From assembly GCA_913061275.1 (NCBI GenBank), contig CAJXSR010000010.1, positions 1 to 64,000 on the forward strand: a stretch of DNA of 64,000 nucleotides, given 5' to 3'. The position numbers were made by a program, and so were the translations under genes. Shown here piece by piece: positions 19,978-29,071 of the stretch; position 1 is the stretch's first letter; every line of letters begins with the position of its first letter. Origin of the DNA: an uncultured Paracoccaceae bacterium (GTDB lineage Bacteria > Pseudomonadota > Alphaproteobacteria > Rhodobacterales > Rhodobacteraceae). The notes beneath the pieces are model-generated. The model saw only the letters and a program-made list of their open reading frames with translations, had not been told where the DNA came from and made no database searches.

Positions 19978-21269
19978 CAATCAGCAAACGGGTCGGTGAC
20001 AAGAATTGTGTCTTCGCGTTCCGGGCTGGTTGACAACATTGCCACAGGGCAATCGATCAACTCTTCTACACGGCGCACATATTTAATCGCAGCCGCTGGT
20101 AAATCATTCCAAGACCGCGCCCCTTCGGTGCTTTCAGACCAACCGGGCATTTCTTCATAGATAGGTTTGCAACGCGCCTGTTCATCCGCCGCTGTCGGCA
20201 AATAATCCAACCGTTTGCCATCCAGATCATACGCCACGCATATTTTCAGCGTTTCAAACCCATCCAAAACATCCAGTTTGGTGAATGCAATGCCAGATAC
20301 ACCTGATGTCGCACAGGTTTGCTTAACCAAAACCGCATCAAACCAACCACAACGCCGTTGACGCCCTGTCACAGTACCAAACTCATGACCGCGTTCACCC
20401 AAACGTTGGCCATCCGCATCATGTAATTCCGCCGTAAAAGGCCCCTCACCCACACGTGTTGTGTAAGCTTTCACAATGCCCAGAACAAAATCAATCGCCC
20501 CTGGCCCAACACCTGTGCCTGTGGCCGCTTGACCCGCAATAACATTGGATGAGGTCACAAATGGATAAGTTCCGAAATCAATATCCAAAAGCGCGCCTTG
20601 CGCCCCTTCAAACAATATCCGTTTACCCGCTTTGCGTTTTTCAGCCAAGATTTTCCAAACTGGCTGGGCATATTTCAGCACGCTTGGCGCAATCTCTTCC
20701 AAGGCGGCAATCAACGCCGCACGGTCAACCTCTGGCAATCCCATACCACGGCGCAGCGTATCATGGTGTTGCAACAAACGGTCCACACGTTTTTCAAGCG
20801 TCTCACGATCCGCTAAATCTGCCACACGAATAGCGCGCCGCCCGACCTTATCTTCATAAGCGGGGCCAATGCCGCGCCCTGTTGTACCAATCTTGGCAAC
20901 TGTATTTTGTTGTTCACGCGCACGATCCAATTCACCATGCACAGGTAGGATCAGCGGCGCATTTTCTGCAATCATCAGATTCTCAGGCGTAATATCAACG
21001 CCCATGCCTTGTAATTTGGCAATCTCTTCTTTCAGATGCCAAGGGTCAAGCACCACACCATTGCCGATAACCGACAGCTTGCCACCGCGCACAATGCCCG
21101 AAGGCAGCAACGACAGTTTATAAACTTTACCATCTATCACTAGTGTATGACCCGCGTTATGCCCGCCTTGGAACCGTGCAATGACATCAGCGCGTTCGCT
21201 TAGCCAATCTACGATTTTACCTTTACCTTCGTCACCCCATTGGGCGCCCACGACCACTACGTTTGCCAT
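19977..21269 (-). CDS. purA: Adenylosuccinate synthetase
   Basis: A 430-residue GTP-dependent ligase that joins IMP and aspartate in AMP synthesis. It has the P-loop-like [19 protein letters not shown] at the N-terminus, the IMP-binding GGHNAGHT with its catalytic His, [13 protein letters not shown] and, near the C-terminus, the GTP-binding segment around [10 protein letters not shown]. Length is normal. It is first in a two-gene unit with the DUF2842 protein. The 117-bp gap upstream to the next gene showed nothing distinctive. Confidence 0.97.
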   Translation of the reverse strand: MANVVVVGAQWGDEGKGKIVDWLSERADVIARFQGGHNAGHTLVIDGKVYKLSLLPSGIVRGGKLSVIGNGVVLDPWHLKEEIAKLQGMGVDITPENLMIAENAPLILPVHGELDRAREQQNTVAKIGTTGRGIGPAYEDKVGRRAIRVADLADRETLEKRVDRLLQHHDTLRRGMGLPEVDRAALIAALEEIAPSVLKYAQPVWKILAEKRKAGKRILFEGAQGALLDIDFGTYPFVTSSNVIAGQAATGTGVGPGAIDFVLGIVKAYTTRVGEGPFTAELHDADGQRLGERGHEFGTVTGRQRRCGWFDAVLVKQTCATSGVSGIAFTKLDVLDGFETLKICVAYDLDGKRLDYLPTAADEQARCKPIYEEMPGWSESTEGARSWNDLPAAAIKYVRRVEELIDCPVAMLSTSPEREDTILVTDPFAD

Positions 21270-21386
21270 ATTTGAAAGACTCGCTTTTGATTAGAACCCT
21301 AGCGGGTATAACCGCCCCACGCGCATACGCAAACCACAAAAGTGACGCGGGCAATAAATGGCAGACTAAAAAAGCCGCTATTATAC

Positions 21387-21770
21387 TTATTCACCCTGTT
21401 CAGAACGGTTGTGATTTTTTGCCAGCATAAGTATTTCCACCCGTTTTAACGCCCGCAAAACCCGCTCTGTATGAATGTGTGGCATTAGGCCTAACTTCAA
21501 CTGAAGCGTCATAATCGCCAAAATAGACGCCGACAGGCCATATTTAACGGTCGGCACAATTTCGGTAGCTTGAAAAAACTGTACCAAGGCCCAAATCGCA
21601 GCAATCAGCATAACAATGCAACAAACATCAATGATAATAACAACGGTGCGCAAACGCCCTTTGCGAAGGCTACGAGATAATCCAAGCCACCCTAAAGGTT
21701 GTGATGACCGCAGTAAATGCGCGTCTGTTTCTGTCAACAATTCGGAAATACGTATATCCAGATAGCTCAT
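21387..21770 (-). CDS. Small inner-membrane protein, DUF6768-like
   Basis: A protein of about 127 residues. The N-terminus MSYLDIRISELLTETDAHLL resembles the DUF6768 family, and two membrane segments follow (about 43-65 and 75-95) with a basic C-terminal helix (RVLRALKRVEILMLAK). I choose the ATG at 21770, which has GGGGTG just upstream and gives the family-like start; a GTG nine codons earlier (21797) is possible. The family assignment is from memory of the pattern and only moderately sure; function unknown. Confidence 0.6.
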   Translation of the reverse strand: MSYLDIRISELLTETDAHLLRSSQPLGWLGLSRSLRKGRLRTVVIIIDVCCIVMLIAAIWALVQFFQATEIVPTVKYGLSASILAIMTLQLKLGLMPHIHTERVLRALKRVEILMLAKNHNRSEQGE

Positions 21771-21973
21771 ATTCACCCCAATTTGATATTTTAACACCTG
21801 AAACCTATCCTAATTATCCAAAATAAACCTTGATATAAATCAACCAATACAACCATAGCCTTTAATCGCGTGATAATCTTGATTGATCTCTGGCTCTGCC
21901 CTAAATAACCCATCGACAAGCCGCCCCGCATATATTAGACCCCCGCAGAGATATTTATATATAGGGTACCCCC

Positions 21974-22342
21974 ATGGGAAACGTCGTTTTAGTCATCCAC
22001 CTAATCCTAGCTTTGAGCCTGATCGGCATTGTGTTGGTCCAACGCTCTGAAGGCGGCGGTTTGGGCATTGGCGGCGGCGGTGGCGGTGCACGTTCTGGGC
22101 GTCCTGCATCTACCCCTATGGCGAAAATGACTTGGATACTGGCAATAGGGTTCGTTATCACCAGCATTTCCTTAACAATTCTGGCGGCGCGCAACGCAAA
22201 TTCAGACAGCGTTCTACAACGCTTAGGCGGCGGCACATCAGAAGCGTCCCAAGGTCAGGTACCTGCACCAGCAGGCCTGGAAGGCAACCTATTACCGCCA
22301 ACGCCAGAAAATGCACCGGCAGCCCCACCTACAGCAGAATAA
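21974..22342 (+). CDS. secG: Preprotein translocase subunit SecG
   Basis: A 122-residue protein with two membrane segments (about 4-22 and 53-75) and the conserved linker LVQRSEGGGLGIGGGGGG between them, the hallmark of SecG. It supports protein export through SecYEG at the inner membrane. The C-terminal tail is long, Pro/Ala-rich and probably disordered, as in other Rhodobacterales. It lies 171 bp upstream of pyrG, the usual order. A weak inverted repeat AACCT/AGGTT followed by TTTT after the stop may terminate part of the transcripts. Confidence 0.93.
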   Translation: MGNVVLVIHLILALSLIGIVLVQRSEGGGLGIGGGGGGARSGRPASTPMAKMTWILAIGFVITSISLTILAARNANSDSVLQRLGGGTSEASQGQVPAPAGLEGNLLPPTPENAPAAPPTAE

Positions 22343-22513
22343 AGCCTTACAACCTCAACAGTTAGGTTAGGTCTTTTAAAAAACCACACGATCTTGCGGT
22401 TCAGCCCTTGTCAGAATCGCATTGATCGACTATTAATCAAATCCCGTGATACAGGCGTTTTTTGACTGCTCAGGGACGCCCCATAATTAAAAAACCACGG
22501 GAGATGCCACGCA

Positions 22514-24157
22514 ATGGCACGATATATTTTCATTACAGGCGGCGTTGTTTCATCCCTAGGCAAGGGCCTTGCCTCTGCAGCATTAGGTGCCCTTTTACAA
22601 GCGCGCGGTTATTCGGTTCGTCTGCGCAAACTTGACCCCTACCTGAACGTCGATCCTGGCACCATGTCGCCGTTTGAACACGGTGAAGTTTTTGTCACCG
22701 ATGACGGTGCCGAAACCGACCTAGACCTTGGCCATTATGAACGTTTCACAGGTGTCGCCGCACGCCAAACCGATTCCATATCGTCAGGCCGCGTTTACAC
22801 CACCGTTTTGGAAAAAGAACGCCGTGGTGACTATTTGGGTAAAACCATCCAAGTAATCCCACATGTCACCAACGAGATCAAAGATTTCATCAATATTGGT
22901 GATGATGAAGTTGATTTTATGCTGTGCGAAATCGGCGGCACTGTGGGCGACATCGAAGGCTTGCCATTCTTCGAGTCTATCCGCCAATTCAGCCAAGACA
23001 AACCGCGCGGCCAATGCATATTCATGCACCTAACCCTGTTGCCTTATCTAAAAGCCAGCGGAGAGTTGAAAACAAAACCCACCCAACACTCAGTCAAAGA
23101 ACTGCGTTCAATCGGCATCGCACCTGATATTCTGGTCTGCCGTTCTGAACGTGATATTCCTGAAAAAGAACGCGCAAAACTGGCCCTGTTTTGCAACGTG
23201 CGTCCCGACAGTGTTATCCCTGCATATGATCTAGAAACCATCTACGACGCACCCCTTGCCTACCACAAAGCGGGCATGGACCAAGCCGTGCTTGACGCAT
23301 TTGGCATCTCACCCGCCCCAAAACCTGACCTAAGCGTTTGGAAAGATGTATCCGACCGCATCCACCACCCTGATGGTGAAGTGAAAATAGCCGTTGTCGG
23401 CAAGTACACCCAGTTGGAGGACGCCTATAAATCCATCGGTGAGGCTTTAACCCACGGTGGCATGTTCAACCGCGTCAAAGTCAAAACCGAATGGATTGAC
23501 GCCGAAATATTTGAAAACGGCGATGCCGCCCCCCGCTTAGAAGCCTATGATGCAATCTTAGTGCCGGGTGGCTTTGGCGAACGCGGTACAGAGGGCAAGA
23601 TTAAAGCGGCGCAATTCGCCCGTGAACGCAAAATACCCTATCTGGGCATATGCCTAGGCATGCAAATGGCCGTGATTGAAGCGGCCCGTAATCTGGCCGG
23701 GCTATCAGATGCAGGTTCAGAAGAGTTTGACCATGAAGCTGGTGAAAAACGTTTTACACCAGTGGTTTACCATCTAAAAGAATGGGTTGAAGGCAACCGC
23801 ACAGTCGCCCGTGCTGTCACGGATGACAAAGGCGGCACCATGCGCTTGGGCGCCTATAACGCCACCCTGACCGAAGGCTCAAAAGTGGCCGAAGTTTACG
23901 GCAACACCGCCATTTCAGAACGCCACCGTCACCGCTATGAGGTCGATATAAAATACCGCGAAAAACTGGAAAAATGCGGGTTAATCTTTTCAGGCATGTC
24001 ACCAGACGGCAAATTGCCCGAAATTGTCGAAGCCACCGACCACCCGTGGTACATCGGCGTACAATTCCACCCCGAACTAAAATCAAAACCGTTTGATCCG
24101 CATCCACTGTTTCGGGACTTTGTAAAGGCTGCACTGGAACAATCTAGGTTGGTGTAG
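22514..24157 (+). CDS. pyrG: CTP synthase
   Basis: A 547-residue enzyme that aminates UTP to CTP. The N-terminal synthetase domain (1-265) starts [17 protein letters not shown] and has [17 protein letters not shown]. The C-terminal glutamine amidotransferase domain carries the nucleophile Cys in [11 protein letters not shown] and the His-Glu pair in [10 protein letters not shown]. The gene is intact and of normal length. Its last 23 codons are matched by a diverged second copy about 3.2 kb downstream (27290-27361), which marks the far end of an inserted cassette. Confidence 0.97.
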   Translation: MARYIFITGGVVSSLGKGLASAALGALLQARGYSVRLRKLDPYLNVDPGTMSPFEHGEVFVTDDGAETDLDLGHYERFTGVAARQTDSISSGRVYTTVLEKERRGDYLGKTIQVIPHVTNEIKDFINIGDDEVDFMLCEIGGTVGDIEGLPFFESIRQFSQDKPRGQCIFMHLTLLPYLKASGELKTKPTQHSVKELRSIGIAPDILVCRSERDIPEKERAKLALFCNVRPDSVIPAYDLETIYDAPLAYHKAGMDQAVLDAFGISPAPKPDLSVWKDVSDRIHHPDGEVKIAVVGKYTQLEDAYKSIGEALTHGGMFNRVKVKTEWIDAEIFENGDAAPRLEAYDAILVPGGFGERGTEGKIKAAQFARERKIPYLGICLGMQMAVIEAARNLAGLSDAGSEEFDHEAGEKRFTPVVYHLKEWVEGNRTVARAVTDDKGGTMRLGAYNATLTEGSKVAEVYGNTAISERHRHRYEVDIKYREKLEKCGLIFSGMSPDGKLPEIVEATDHPWYIGVQFHPELKSKPFDPHPLFRDFVKAALEQSRLV

Positions 24158-24264
24158 GAACTCGATGATCTGTCGGCAGTAAGCCCACCCCTAAACCATT
24201 CCAAATGGTCTAAATACCCAAATCTGACATGTGTCATACACACTGTGCGCGCAATTCATGCAGC

Positions 24265-24741
24265 TTACTGGGCTTTGAAATTCAGCGGCACTGCGGTTTG
24301 CGCTACACTGATGCTAACGACCGGCAGGCCTTTCTTTATCCAACCCGCCCCTTTGGATGATCCCATCATCCCTTCTGAAACATCAACAAAGTCGTTTATG
24401 TTGTTTTGTGCCAGTATTTTCATGATATAAGCAGTACGACCGCCCGTAGCACAGATGATCGCGATGGTTTTGTCTGGGTTGTTCTGAATAATAGATTGCA
24501 GGTTCTGGCCGAAATCAGCCTTGTGCATACTGACGGGCCAGGCCCCCTTGGCAACGCCCGTGTCCGCCCATTCCTGTTCGGTTCGAATGTCCAACATCAA
24601 GGCAGTGCCGTCTTCAATTTTTGTCTGCGCCTGCTCAACACTCCATAGGCTGTCAGCCGCTTGTGCCCTTACCGCAGTCCCGAAATACAGCGCCAACACC
24701 ACGAATACTATGGTAATATTATATAAAACTCTCATATTCAT
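24265..24741 (-). CDS. Exported rhodanese-domain protein
   Basis: A 158-residue protein with an N-terminal signal peptide (1-29, ending AQAA) and one rhodanese domain. The active-site loop is IICATGGRTAYI with Cys97, and the domain also shows MLDIRTEQEWADTGVAKGAWPV. Such proteins transfer sulfane sulfur or bind thiol compounds in the periplasm. The gene is convergent with pyrG and divergent from the amidotransferase gene, inside the segment bounded by pyrG and the pyrG tail. A second, cytosolic rhodanese occurs in the gcvP cassettes. Confidence 0.85.
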   Translation of the reverse strand: MNMRVLYNITIVFVVLALYFGTAVRAQAADSLWSVEQAQTKIEDGTALMLDIRTEQEWADTGVAKGAWPVSMHKADFGQNLQSIIQNNPDKTIAIICATGGRTAYIMKILAQNNINDFVDVSEGMMGSSKGAGWIKKGLPVVSISVAQTAVPLNFKAQ

Positions 24742-24927
24742 ATCCTTGCTTATGTTAGCAATAAGCCCAGCCTAGCCGTAGGTCAATTCTGAACACCATC
24801 AGGAACGTTTCACAATACTGTTACTATACAGAGAATTATCGACGCCAAAACCTGTGACAAGCATTGACCAACCCCATATCAAATCGCACAAGGAAACTAT
24901 CAATAGCAACGTGATTAGGAATGAAAC

Positions 24928-25659
24928 ATGCCCAACCCGTTTAATGTGGCAATATTAGTCTGTGATGATCTGTCCCAAGAAAACGCTGATAAATTTGGCT
25001 CGCTTTCAAAACGTTTCTCAGATTTGCTTTACCCTGCATCTGACCGGTACAAATTCACCCCCTATGCCTCACATGCAGGGCACCTGCCAAAATCCCCAGA
25101 TAGATATGACGGTTACCTCATTACTGGCAGCAGTGCCGATGCATTTTCTGATCTTGATTGGGTGCTGTCATTGGGCAACTTTATTGCCAAAGCCGCAAAA
25201 CTACGCCCCATCGTCGGGGTATGCTTTGGCCATCAATTATTACACCACAAACTAGGCGGCCATGTCGCCCGCGCACCTTATGGATGGCGCATCGGCACAC
25301 AATCATACAGCATTAAAGATTGCCCAGATTTCATAGGTACCAGTGCGGATAATTTTGACCTACTCGCATCGCATCAAGATCAGGTTCTATCCCCCGCACC
25401 AAACAGCAAAATCCTTGCCTATTCCCCCACATGCCCTGTTGCAATGACAACGATTGACGACAATATATTTACCATACAACCGCACCCCGAATTCACCCCG
25501 CAAATAGCAGCATCCCTTTATGAATGCCGCCAAGAACGACTTGGCAAGGAACTGTTTACAACGGCTATGGCATCACTGAACCAACCCCTGTCTGACAACT
25601 TAGTCGCAAGCTGGATCACATCTTTTTTCCTTAATCATCACACCCAAAAGCAAAGATAA
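24928..25659 (+). CDS. Class I glutamine amidotransferase (GMP-synthase-like)
   Basis: A 243-residue stand-alone amidotransferase or gamma-glutamyl hydrolase. The nucleophile is Cys99 in PIVGVCFGHQLL and the His-Glu dyad is in QPHPEFTP near residue 188. It resembles the protein at 34133-34834 in both the active site and the GWRIGxxxY segment, so the two are paralogues. It ends 5 bp before the histidine ammonia-lyase-like gene, implying an operon for nitrogen or amino-acid use. The exact substrate cannot be told; a glutamyl-amide hydrolase is as likely as glutaminase. Confidence 0.85.
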   Translation: MPNPFNVAILVCDDLSQENADKFGSLSKRFSDLLYPASDRYKFTPYASHAGHLPKSPDRYDGYLITGSSADAFSDLDWVLSLGNFIAKAAKLRPIVGVCFGHQLLHHKLGGHVARAPYGWRIGTQSYSIKDCPDFIGTSADNFDLLASHQDQVLSPAPNSKILAYSPTCPVAMTTIDDNIFTIQPHPEFTPQIAASLYECRQERLGKELFTTAMASLNQPLSDNLVASWITSFFLNHHTQKQR

Positions 25660-25664
25660 CCCAT

Positions 25665-27283
25665 ATGACATCCCCCCTTATTTTAAGTGCCAAAGGCATC
25701 AGCATTGCAAATGTTATCGAAGTTGCCCGTAATAACCGCCCCGTACAGCTTTCAGATGAATTGGTCAAAAACCTGCAAGCGACCAAAGCCTATATTAACG
25801 ACAACTGGTTAAAGGATGATGCCCCGTTGATATATTCACTCAACACAGGGGTCGGTGCCTTCAAAGACCAACGCGTTAGCGTCAGTGACATCACACAATA
25901 CCAACGCAACATGATCTTGTCACATGCAACTGGTATCGGGCCCAGCTTACCGGCAGAAACCGTGCGCGCCATACTATTGCTGCGCCTGAACGCCTTCACC
26001 GCAGATGTTTCTGGCATCTCAGCCGAGCTTGCCACCCGCTTCACCCAGTTCCTAAACGCAGGGCTTACACCTGTCGTACCTACCAAAGGTTCTGTTGGTG
26101 CCTCGGGTGATCTGGCACCACTCGCCCATTTAGCAGGCGCCATTTGCGGTTATGAACAGGCTGAAATTGACTATAAAGGCCAACGCTACCCAGCCCCAGA
26201 GGCCATAAAACTAGCAGGCTTACCTGCCGACATTCCACTGTTTGCCAAAGATGCCTCTGCCTTACTGAACGGCTCAACCGTATCTTTAGCCATTGCTACC
26301 CTCGCCGTTTTTGACGCCGAAAACCTTGTGCAACACGCAGACCTGTCACTTGCCTTGTCGCTTGAAGCGATGCGCGGTGAAAAAGATGCTTTTGATCCCG
26401 CCCTACACGCCACACGCCCCCATAAGGGCCAGATTGTTTGCGCCGAAAACATCCTGAAACTCATCGGCACATCCCAGCGCATGACCACAAAATCACGCGA
26501 CATAGTATTCCCGTCGGAAAACCGCGCCACAGGCACAAAAGGGCCAGAGCGTGTGCAAGACCCCTATTCAATGCGCTGCGCCCCACAGGTTCAAGGTGCG
26601 GCTCGTGATGCCATTGCTTATGCCAAAGGTATAATTGAGGTTGAAGTTAACTCAGCCACCGACAACCCGTTAATCTTAAAAGAACAAACAGGTCGCCGCG
26701 CCATATCGGGTGGGCATTTTCACGGCCAGTATGTAGCACAGGCAATGGATTTTCTGGCCATAGCCCTTACCGATCTTGCCTCTATATGTGAACGCCGCGT
26801 CGCCCGCCTGATCGACCCGAATATGAGCTTTGGTCTGGCCCGCAATCTTGCCTCTGGCATTCCGGGGCTCAACACAGGCTATGCCACCGTGCAATGCTCA
26901 CTGTCGGCCTTGTGATGGAAAATCGCACCTTATCAGCACCCGGATCGGTTGACAGCATTCCTGGCAAAGGCAACGCCGAAGATCATGTGTCAAACTCTAC
27001 TTGGTGTGCGCGCAAAGCCATGAATGTGGTCGAAAACACCCGTGCGGTTATATCAGGCGAAATCCTGATCGCCTGCCAAGCCCTGTCCAGCGTTGCCGAT
27101 ATTTCCACAGACTATCCAGTGGCTGACAGCACACAGAACATCCTGAACACAATCCGCAAATCCATCCCCTACCGCGACCAAGGCGATGTATGGTACGCGA
27201 TTGATATGGAAAACGCAGAGCAGCTGCTAATGCAAGGTGCCTATCTTAACGCAGTTGCCGCATCAGGCATTACCATAGAATAG
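25665..27283 (+). pseudogene. hutH: Histidine/aromatic ammonia-lyase gene split by a frameshift
   Basis: The first frame (25665-26915, 416 codons) has a HutH-like N-terminus (YSLNTGVGAF, ILSHATG) and the MIO-forming Ala146-Ser147-Gly148 in GSVGASGDLAPL. It stops soon after NTGYATVQC. The rest of the enzyme, from about VMENRTLSAPGSVDSIPG through NAEDHVS to the C-terminus ITIE, continues in another frame to 27283. One missing base near 26911-26913 (GGCCTTGTGATGG) restores a single protein of about 539 residues. The catalytic Glu of the NAEDHVS motif is in the second frame, so the first product alone should be inactive. The Ser-His-Ala segment favours histidine over phenylalanine as the original substrate. 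It may be a true mutation or a sequencing error; no homopolymer is at the site. Confidence 0.88.
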
Positions 27284-27361
27284 TTACCAAAATCCTTCGG
27301 CCCACATCCATTGTTTCGGGGTTTTGTGAAAGCAGCGGTGGAACAAGGTCGGTTGGTATAA
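27284..27361 (+). pseudogene. Duplicated 3' tail of pyrG (CTP synthase C-terminus)
   Basis: Directly after, and in frame with, the ammonia-lyase stop codon the DNA reads LPKSFGPHPLFRGFVKAAVE and ends QGRLV-stop. The intact pyrG ends [19 protein letters not shown], then QSRLV-stop. By my hand count 53 of 72 bases and 18 of 23 residues agree, and most differences are at third codon positions, so this is a tail from a diverged functional pyrG rather than a recent copy. It has no start of its own and is not expected to be functional. It marks the right end of the segment carrying rhodanese, amidotransferase and ammonia-lyase. Confidence 0.88.
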
Positions 27362-27387
27362 ACTTCACAATAGAATTGCAACCTAGT

Positions 27388-27476
27388 GCCCGAACCGAGG
27401 GGTGGGCATGCGCCCTCCCCGTGGGGGTAGTCGCTTTTGGATTACTAGCAATCCAATGGCGACCAATGGTTCGGGC
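27388..27476. other. Structured element: three-way junction, possible non-coding RNA
   Basis: An outer 9-bp stem GCCCGAACC/GGTTCGGGC (27388-27396 with 27468-27476) encloses two hairpins. The first is GGGGTGGGC-ATGC-GCCCTCCCC (27399-27420, one mismatch). The second pairs GTCGC with GCGAC and TTGGATT with AATCCAA around the loop ACTAGC (27430-27463). All arms are nearly perfect. It sits 27 bp after the pyrG tail. The strand is undetermined and no known RNA family is recognised. It could be a small RNA, a recombination site or a palindromic repeat. Confidence 0.6.
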
Positions 27477-27549
27477 GCGGGCCGCATACGCGACCCAGAT
27501 GGAACGAACCACACTTAAAAGTTGCAACACAAACCGCCCTTTGCCAATA

Positions 27550-27568
27550 CTTATGTAATTAACATAAG
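27550..27568. promoter_or_regulatory. Inverted repeat upstream of the TPR gene
   Basis: CTTATGT-AATTA-ACATAAG is a perfect 7-bp inverted repeat ending 11 bp before the ATG at 27580. Its position just before the start codon fits an operator that blocks initiation, or a small hairpin in the leader. No regulator is identified. Confidence 0.4.
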
Positions 27569-27579
27569 CGAATGATTTA

Positions 27580-28917
27580 ATGTGGGATGCCGTTCTTCTA
27601 CTTCTTGAAACCTACTCAGCAGAACTGGGAAGTGTTGGTATTATTAGCGGTGCTTTATTTGCATTTTGGGGCAAAATAAAATCTATTCTGGGCTTCACCC
27701 CCAAGCCGCAACAGGTTGAGGTAACAAACCCGCCCCCTGCAATAGCCCAACCAACCGAAGTAATCGTCAATGTTGACAATGCGCCGCCTAAAGAAGCCAT
27801 GACAACAATGACCCTCGACCAATACGAAAGCCGCCTCGCCACCAAAATCACCGAAGCCGAAGCCAACCTAAAAACTGCCCACGACGCCGAAAAAACCCAA
27901 CTCCAACAAAAAATCGACGAACTGCGCAAACGTGCTGCCAACCCAGAACAAGCCCTTGCAGAAGCCAAAGCCACCATAGCCAAACTCGAACATGCCCTAA
28001 CCCGCGAAGGCAACAACACTGACATTGCAGATGCCCGAATGGCAGAAGCCCGCGAAGCCCTTGAAGCAGGCGATTTTTCCGTCGCCGATGATATATTCGC
28101 CGAAATCGAAGCCCGCGAACAGCTTGCCGTTGAACGCACCGCACGCGCGGCCTTTGCCCGTGGTGAAATCGCCGCACAGGACATCCGTTGGGCAGATGCC
28201 GCCAAACACTACGCCCGTGCGGCCGCACTTCACCCAACCTATGCTCACCTGTATACTGCCCACGAATTCACATTGCGTAACGGTGACTACGCAAAGGCAA
28301 TCGCCCTTGGCACAGAACTGTTAAAACTTGCCAAAGCCGAATTCGGTGACACCCACAAGAAATACGCAAGTGCATTGAACTTACACGCGGCTACGCTAAA
28401 GACCACAGGCAACTACGATCTGGCAGAGCCGCTTCTTAAGCAAGCCATCGAGATCGGCAAACAGACCCTTGGCGAAAACCATCCCGACTACGCAATCCGC
28501 CTTAACAACCTCGCGGCGCTATACGAGGCCACAGGCAAATACGATCTGGCAGAGCCGCTTTATAAGCAAGCCATAAAGATCGACAAACAGACCCTTGGCG
28601 AAAACCATCCCAACTATGCAATCCGCCTTAACAACCTCGCGGGGCTATACCAGGCCATAGGCAAATACGATTTGGCAGAGCCGCTTTATAAGCAAGCCAT
28701 TAAGATCGACAAACAGACCCTTGGCGAAAACCACCCCGACTATGCAACCCGCCTCAACAACCTCGCGGCGCTATACGAGACCACAGGTAAATACGATCAT
28801 GCAGAGCCACTTTATAATCAAGCCTTCAGCATTTTTGACGCCAGTCTTGGCCCCGATCACCCCAGCACAAAAACCGTCAAAGCCAATTACCAAGATTTCC
28901 TAAAAAACCGCCCCTAG
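27580..28917 (+). CDS. Membrane-anchored TPR protein (kinesin-light-chain-like repeats)
   Basis: A 445-residue protein with one membrane segment (about 13-35, GSVGIISGALFAFWGKIKSIL), a Pro-rich linker, a long alpha-helical/coiled-coil stretch (about 75-150) and TPR repeats from about 155. The last repeats are 42-residue units of the TPR_10/12 type (NNLAALYEATGKYDLAEPLY, KQAIKIDKQTLGENHPDY) and are nearly identical to each other. This type often works as a peptide-binding scaffold, sometimes linked to NTPase signalling proteins, none of which is nearby. The ribosome site is weak. The target is unknown. Confidence 0.85.
   Translation: MWDAVLLLLETYSAELGSVGIISGALFAFWGKIKSILGFTPKPQQVEVTNPPPAIAQPTEVIVNVDNAPPKEAMTTMTLDQYESRLATKITEAEANLKTAHDAEKTQLQQKIDELRKRAANPEQALAEAKATIAKLEHALTREGNNTDIADARMAEAREALEAGDFSVADDIFAEIEAREQLAVERTARAAFARGEIAAQDIRWADAAKHYARAAALHPTYAHLYTAHEFTLRNGDYAKAIALGTELLKLAKAEFGDTHKKYASALNLHAATLKTTGNYDLAEPLLKQAIEIGKQTLGENHPDYAIRLNNLAALYEATGKYDLAEPLYKQAIKIDKQTLGENHPNYAIRLNNLAGLYQAIGKYDLAEPLYKQAIKIDKQTLGENHPDYATRLNNLAALYETTGKYDHAEPLYNQAFSIFDASLGPDHPSTKTVKANYQDFLKNRP
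28405..28830 (+). repeat. 126-bp tandem coding repeats in the TPR gene
   Basis: Three full units begin at 28405, 28531 and 28657, with a partial fourth from 28783. The period is 126 bp (42 codons). Long stretches such as GACAAACAGACCCTTGGCG are identical at DNA level, including third codon positions, so the repeats are recent duplications or are kept alike by recombination. Copy number could change without breaking the frame. Confidence 0.9.
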
Positions 28918-28944
28918 CTTTCAAACCCAAAGCCCGCCCCTGTG

Positions 28945-28984
28945 CCATACGCTTGCCATACGTATTCCATACGCTTTCCATACC
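28945..28984. repeat. Four CCATACG repeats with an 11-bp period
   Basis: CCATACG occurs at 28945, 28956 and 28967, and CCATACC at 28978, exactly 11 bp apart (about one helical turn), with similar spacers (CTTG, TATT, CTTT). The array lies between the convergent TPR and Hint/RTX genes. The spacing puts all copies on one DNA face, as for clustered protein-binding sites. Confidence 0.7.
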
Positions 28985-29018
28985 GGTCATTTCAGGTAAA
29001 CCTGCACCGATCAGGCAC

Positions 29019-29049
29019 AAAAAAACCGCGCTGATCTGCACCAGCGCGG
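29019..29049 (-). terminator. Rho-independent terminator of the Hint/RTX gene
   Basis: The 8-bp stem CCGCGCTG/CAGCGCGG (29026-29033 with 29042-29049) is followed on the reverse strand by a run of seven T, 23 bp after the stop codon of the Hint/RTX gene. It is a strong terminator in that direction. Confidence 0.88.
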
Positions 29050-29071
29050 CTTTCAATTTCAGTGTTTTAAC

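Noticed and set aside
24158-24264. Terminator or second tail between pyrG and the rhodanese
   Set aside because: Only a weak ACCATT/AATGGT hairpin without a T-run is present.
26894-26920. Programmed frameshifting in the ammonia-lyase
   Set aside because: No slippery heptamer, no downstream hairpin or pseudoknot seen, and the family is not known to use it.
24158-27361. Classical integrative element with its own integrase at pyrG
   Set aside because: All three genes inside are metabolic; no integrase, excisionase or transposase reading frame exists there.
27388-27476. tRNA or SRP RNA in the structured element (GGTTCGGGC resembles a T arm)
   Set aside because: The junction lacks an anticodon arm, CCA-ready acceptor stem and the SRP core; stems do not fit either family.
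27270-27530. An 86-codon reverse-strand reading frame across the pyrG tail and structured element
   Set aside because: It runs over palindromic stems and a pyrG tail read on the other strand, and has no ribosome site; it is a by-product of the GC-rich stems.
28405-28984. CRISPR array
   Set aside because: The 126-bp units are coding TPR repeats and the CCATACG repeats have 4-bp spacers; there are no cas genes.
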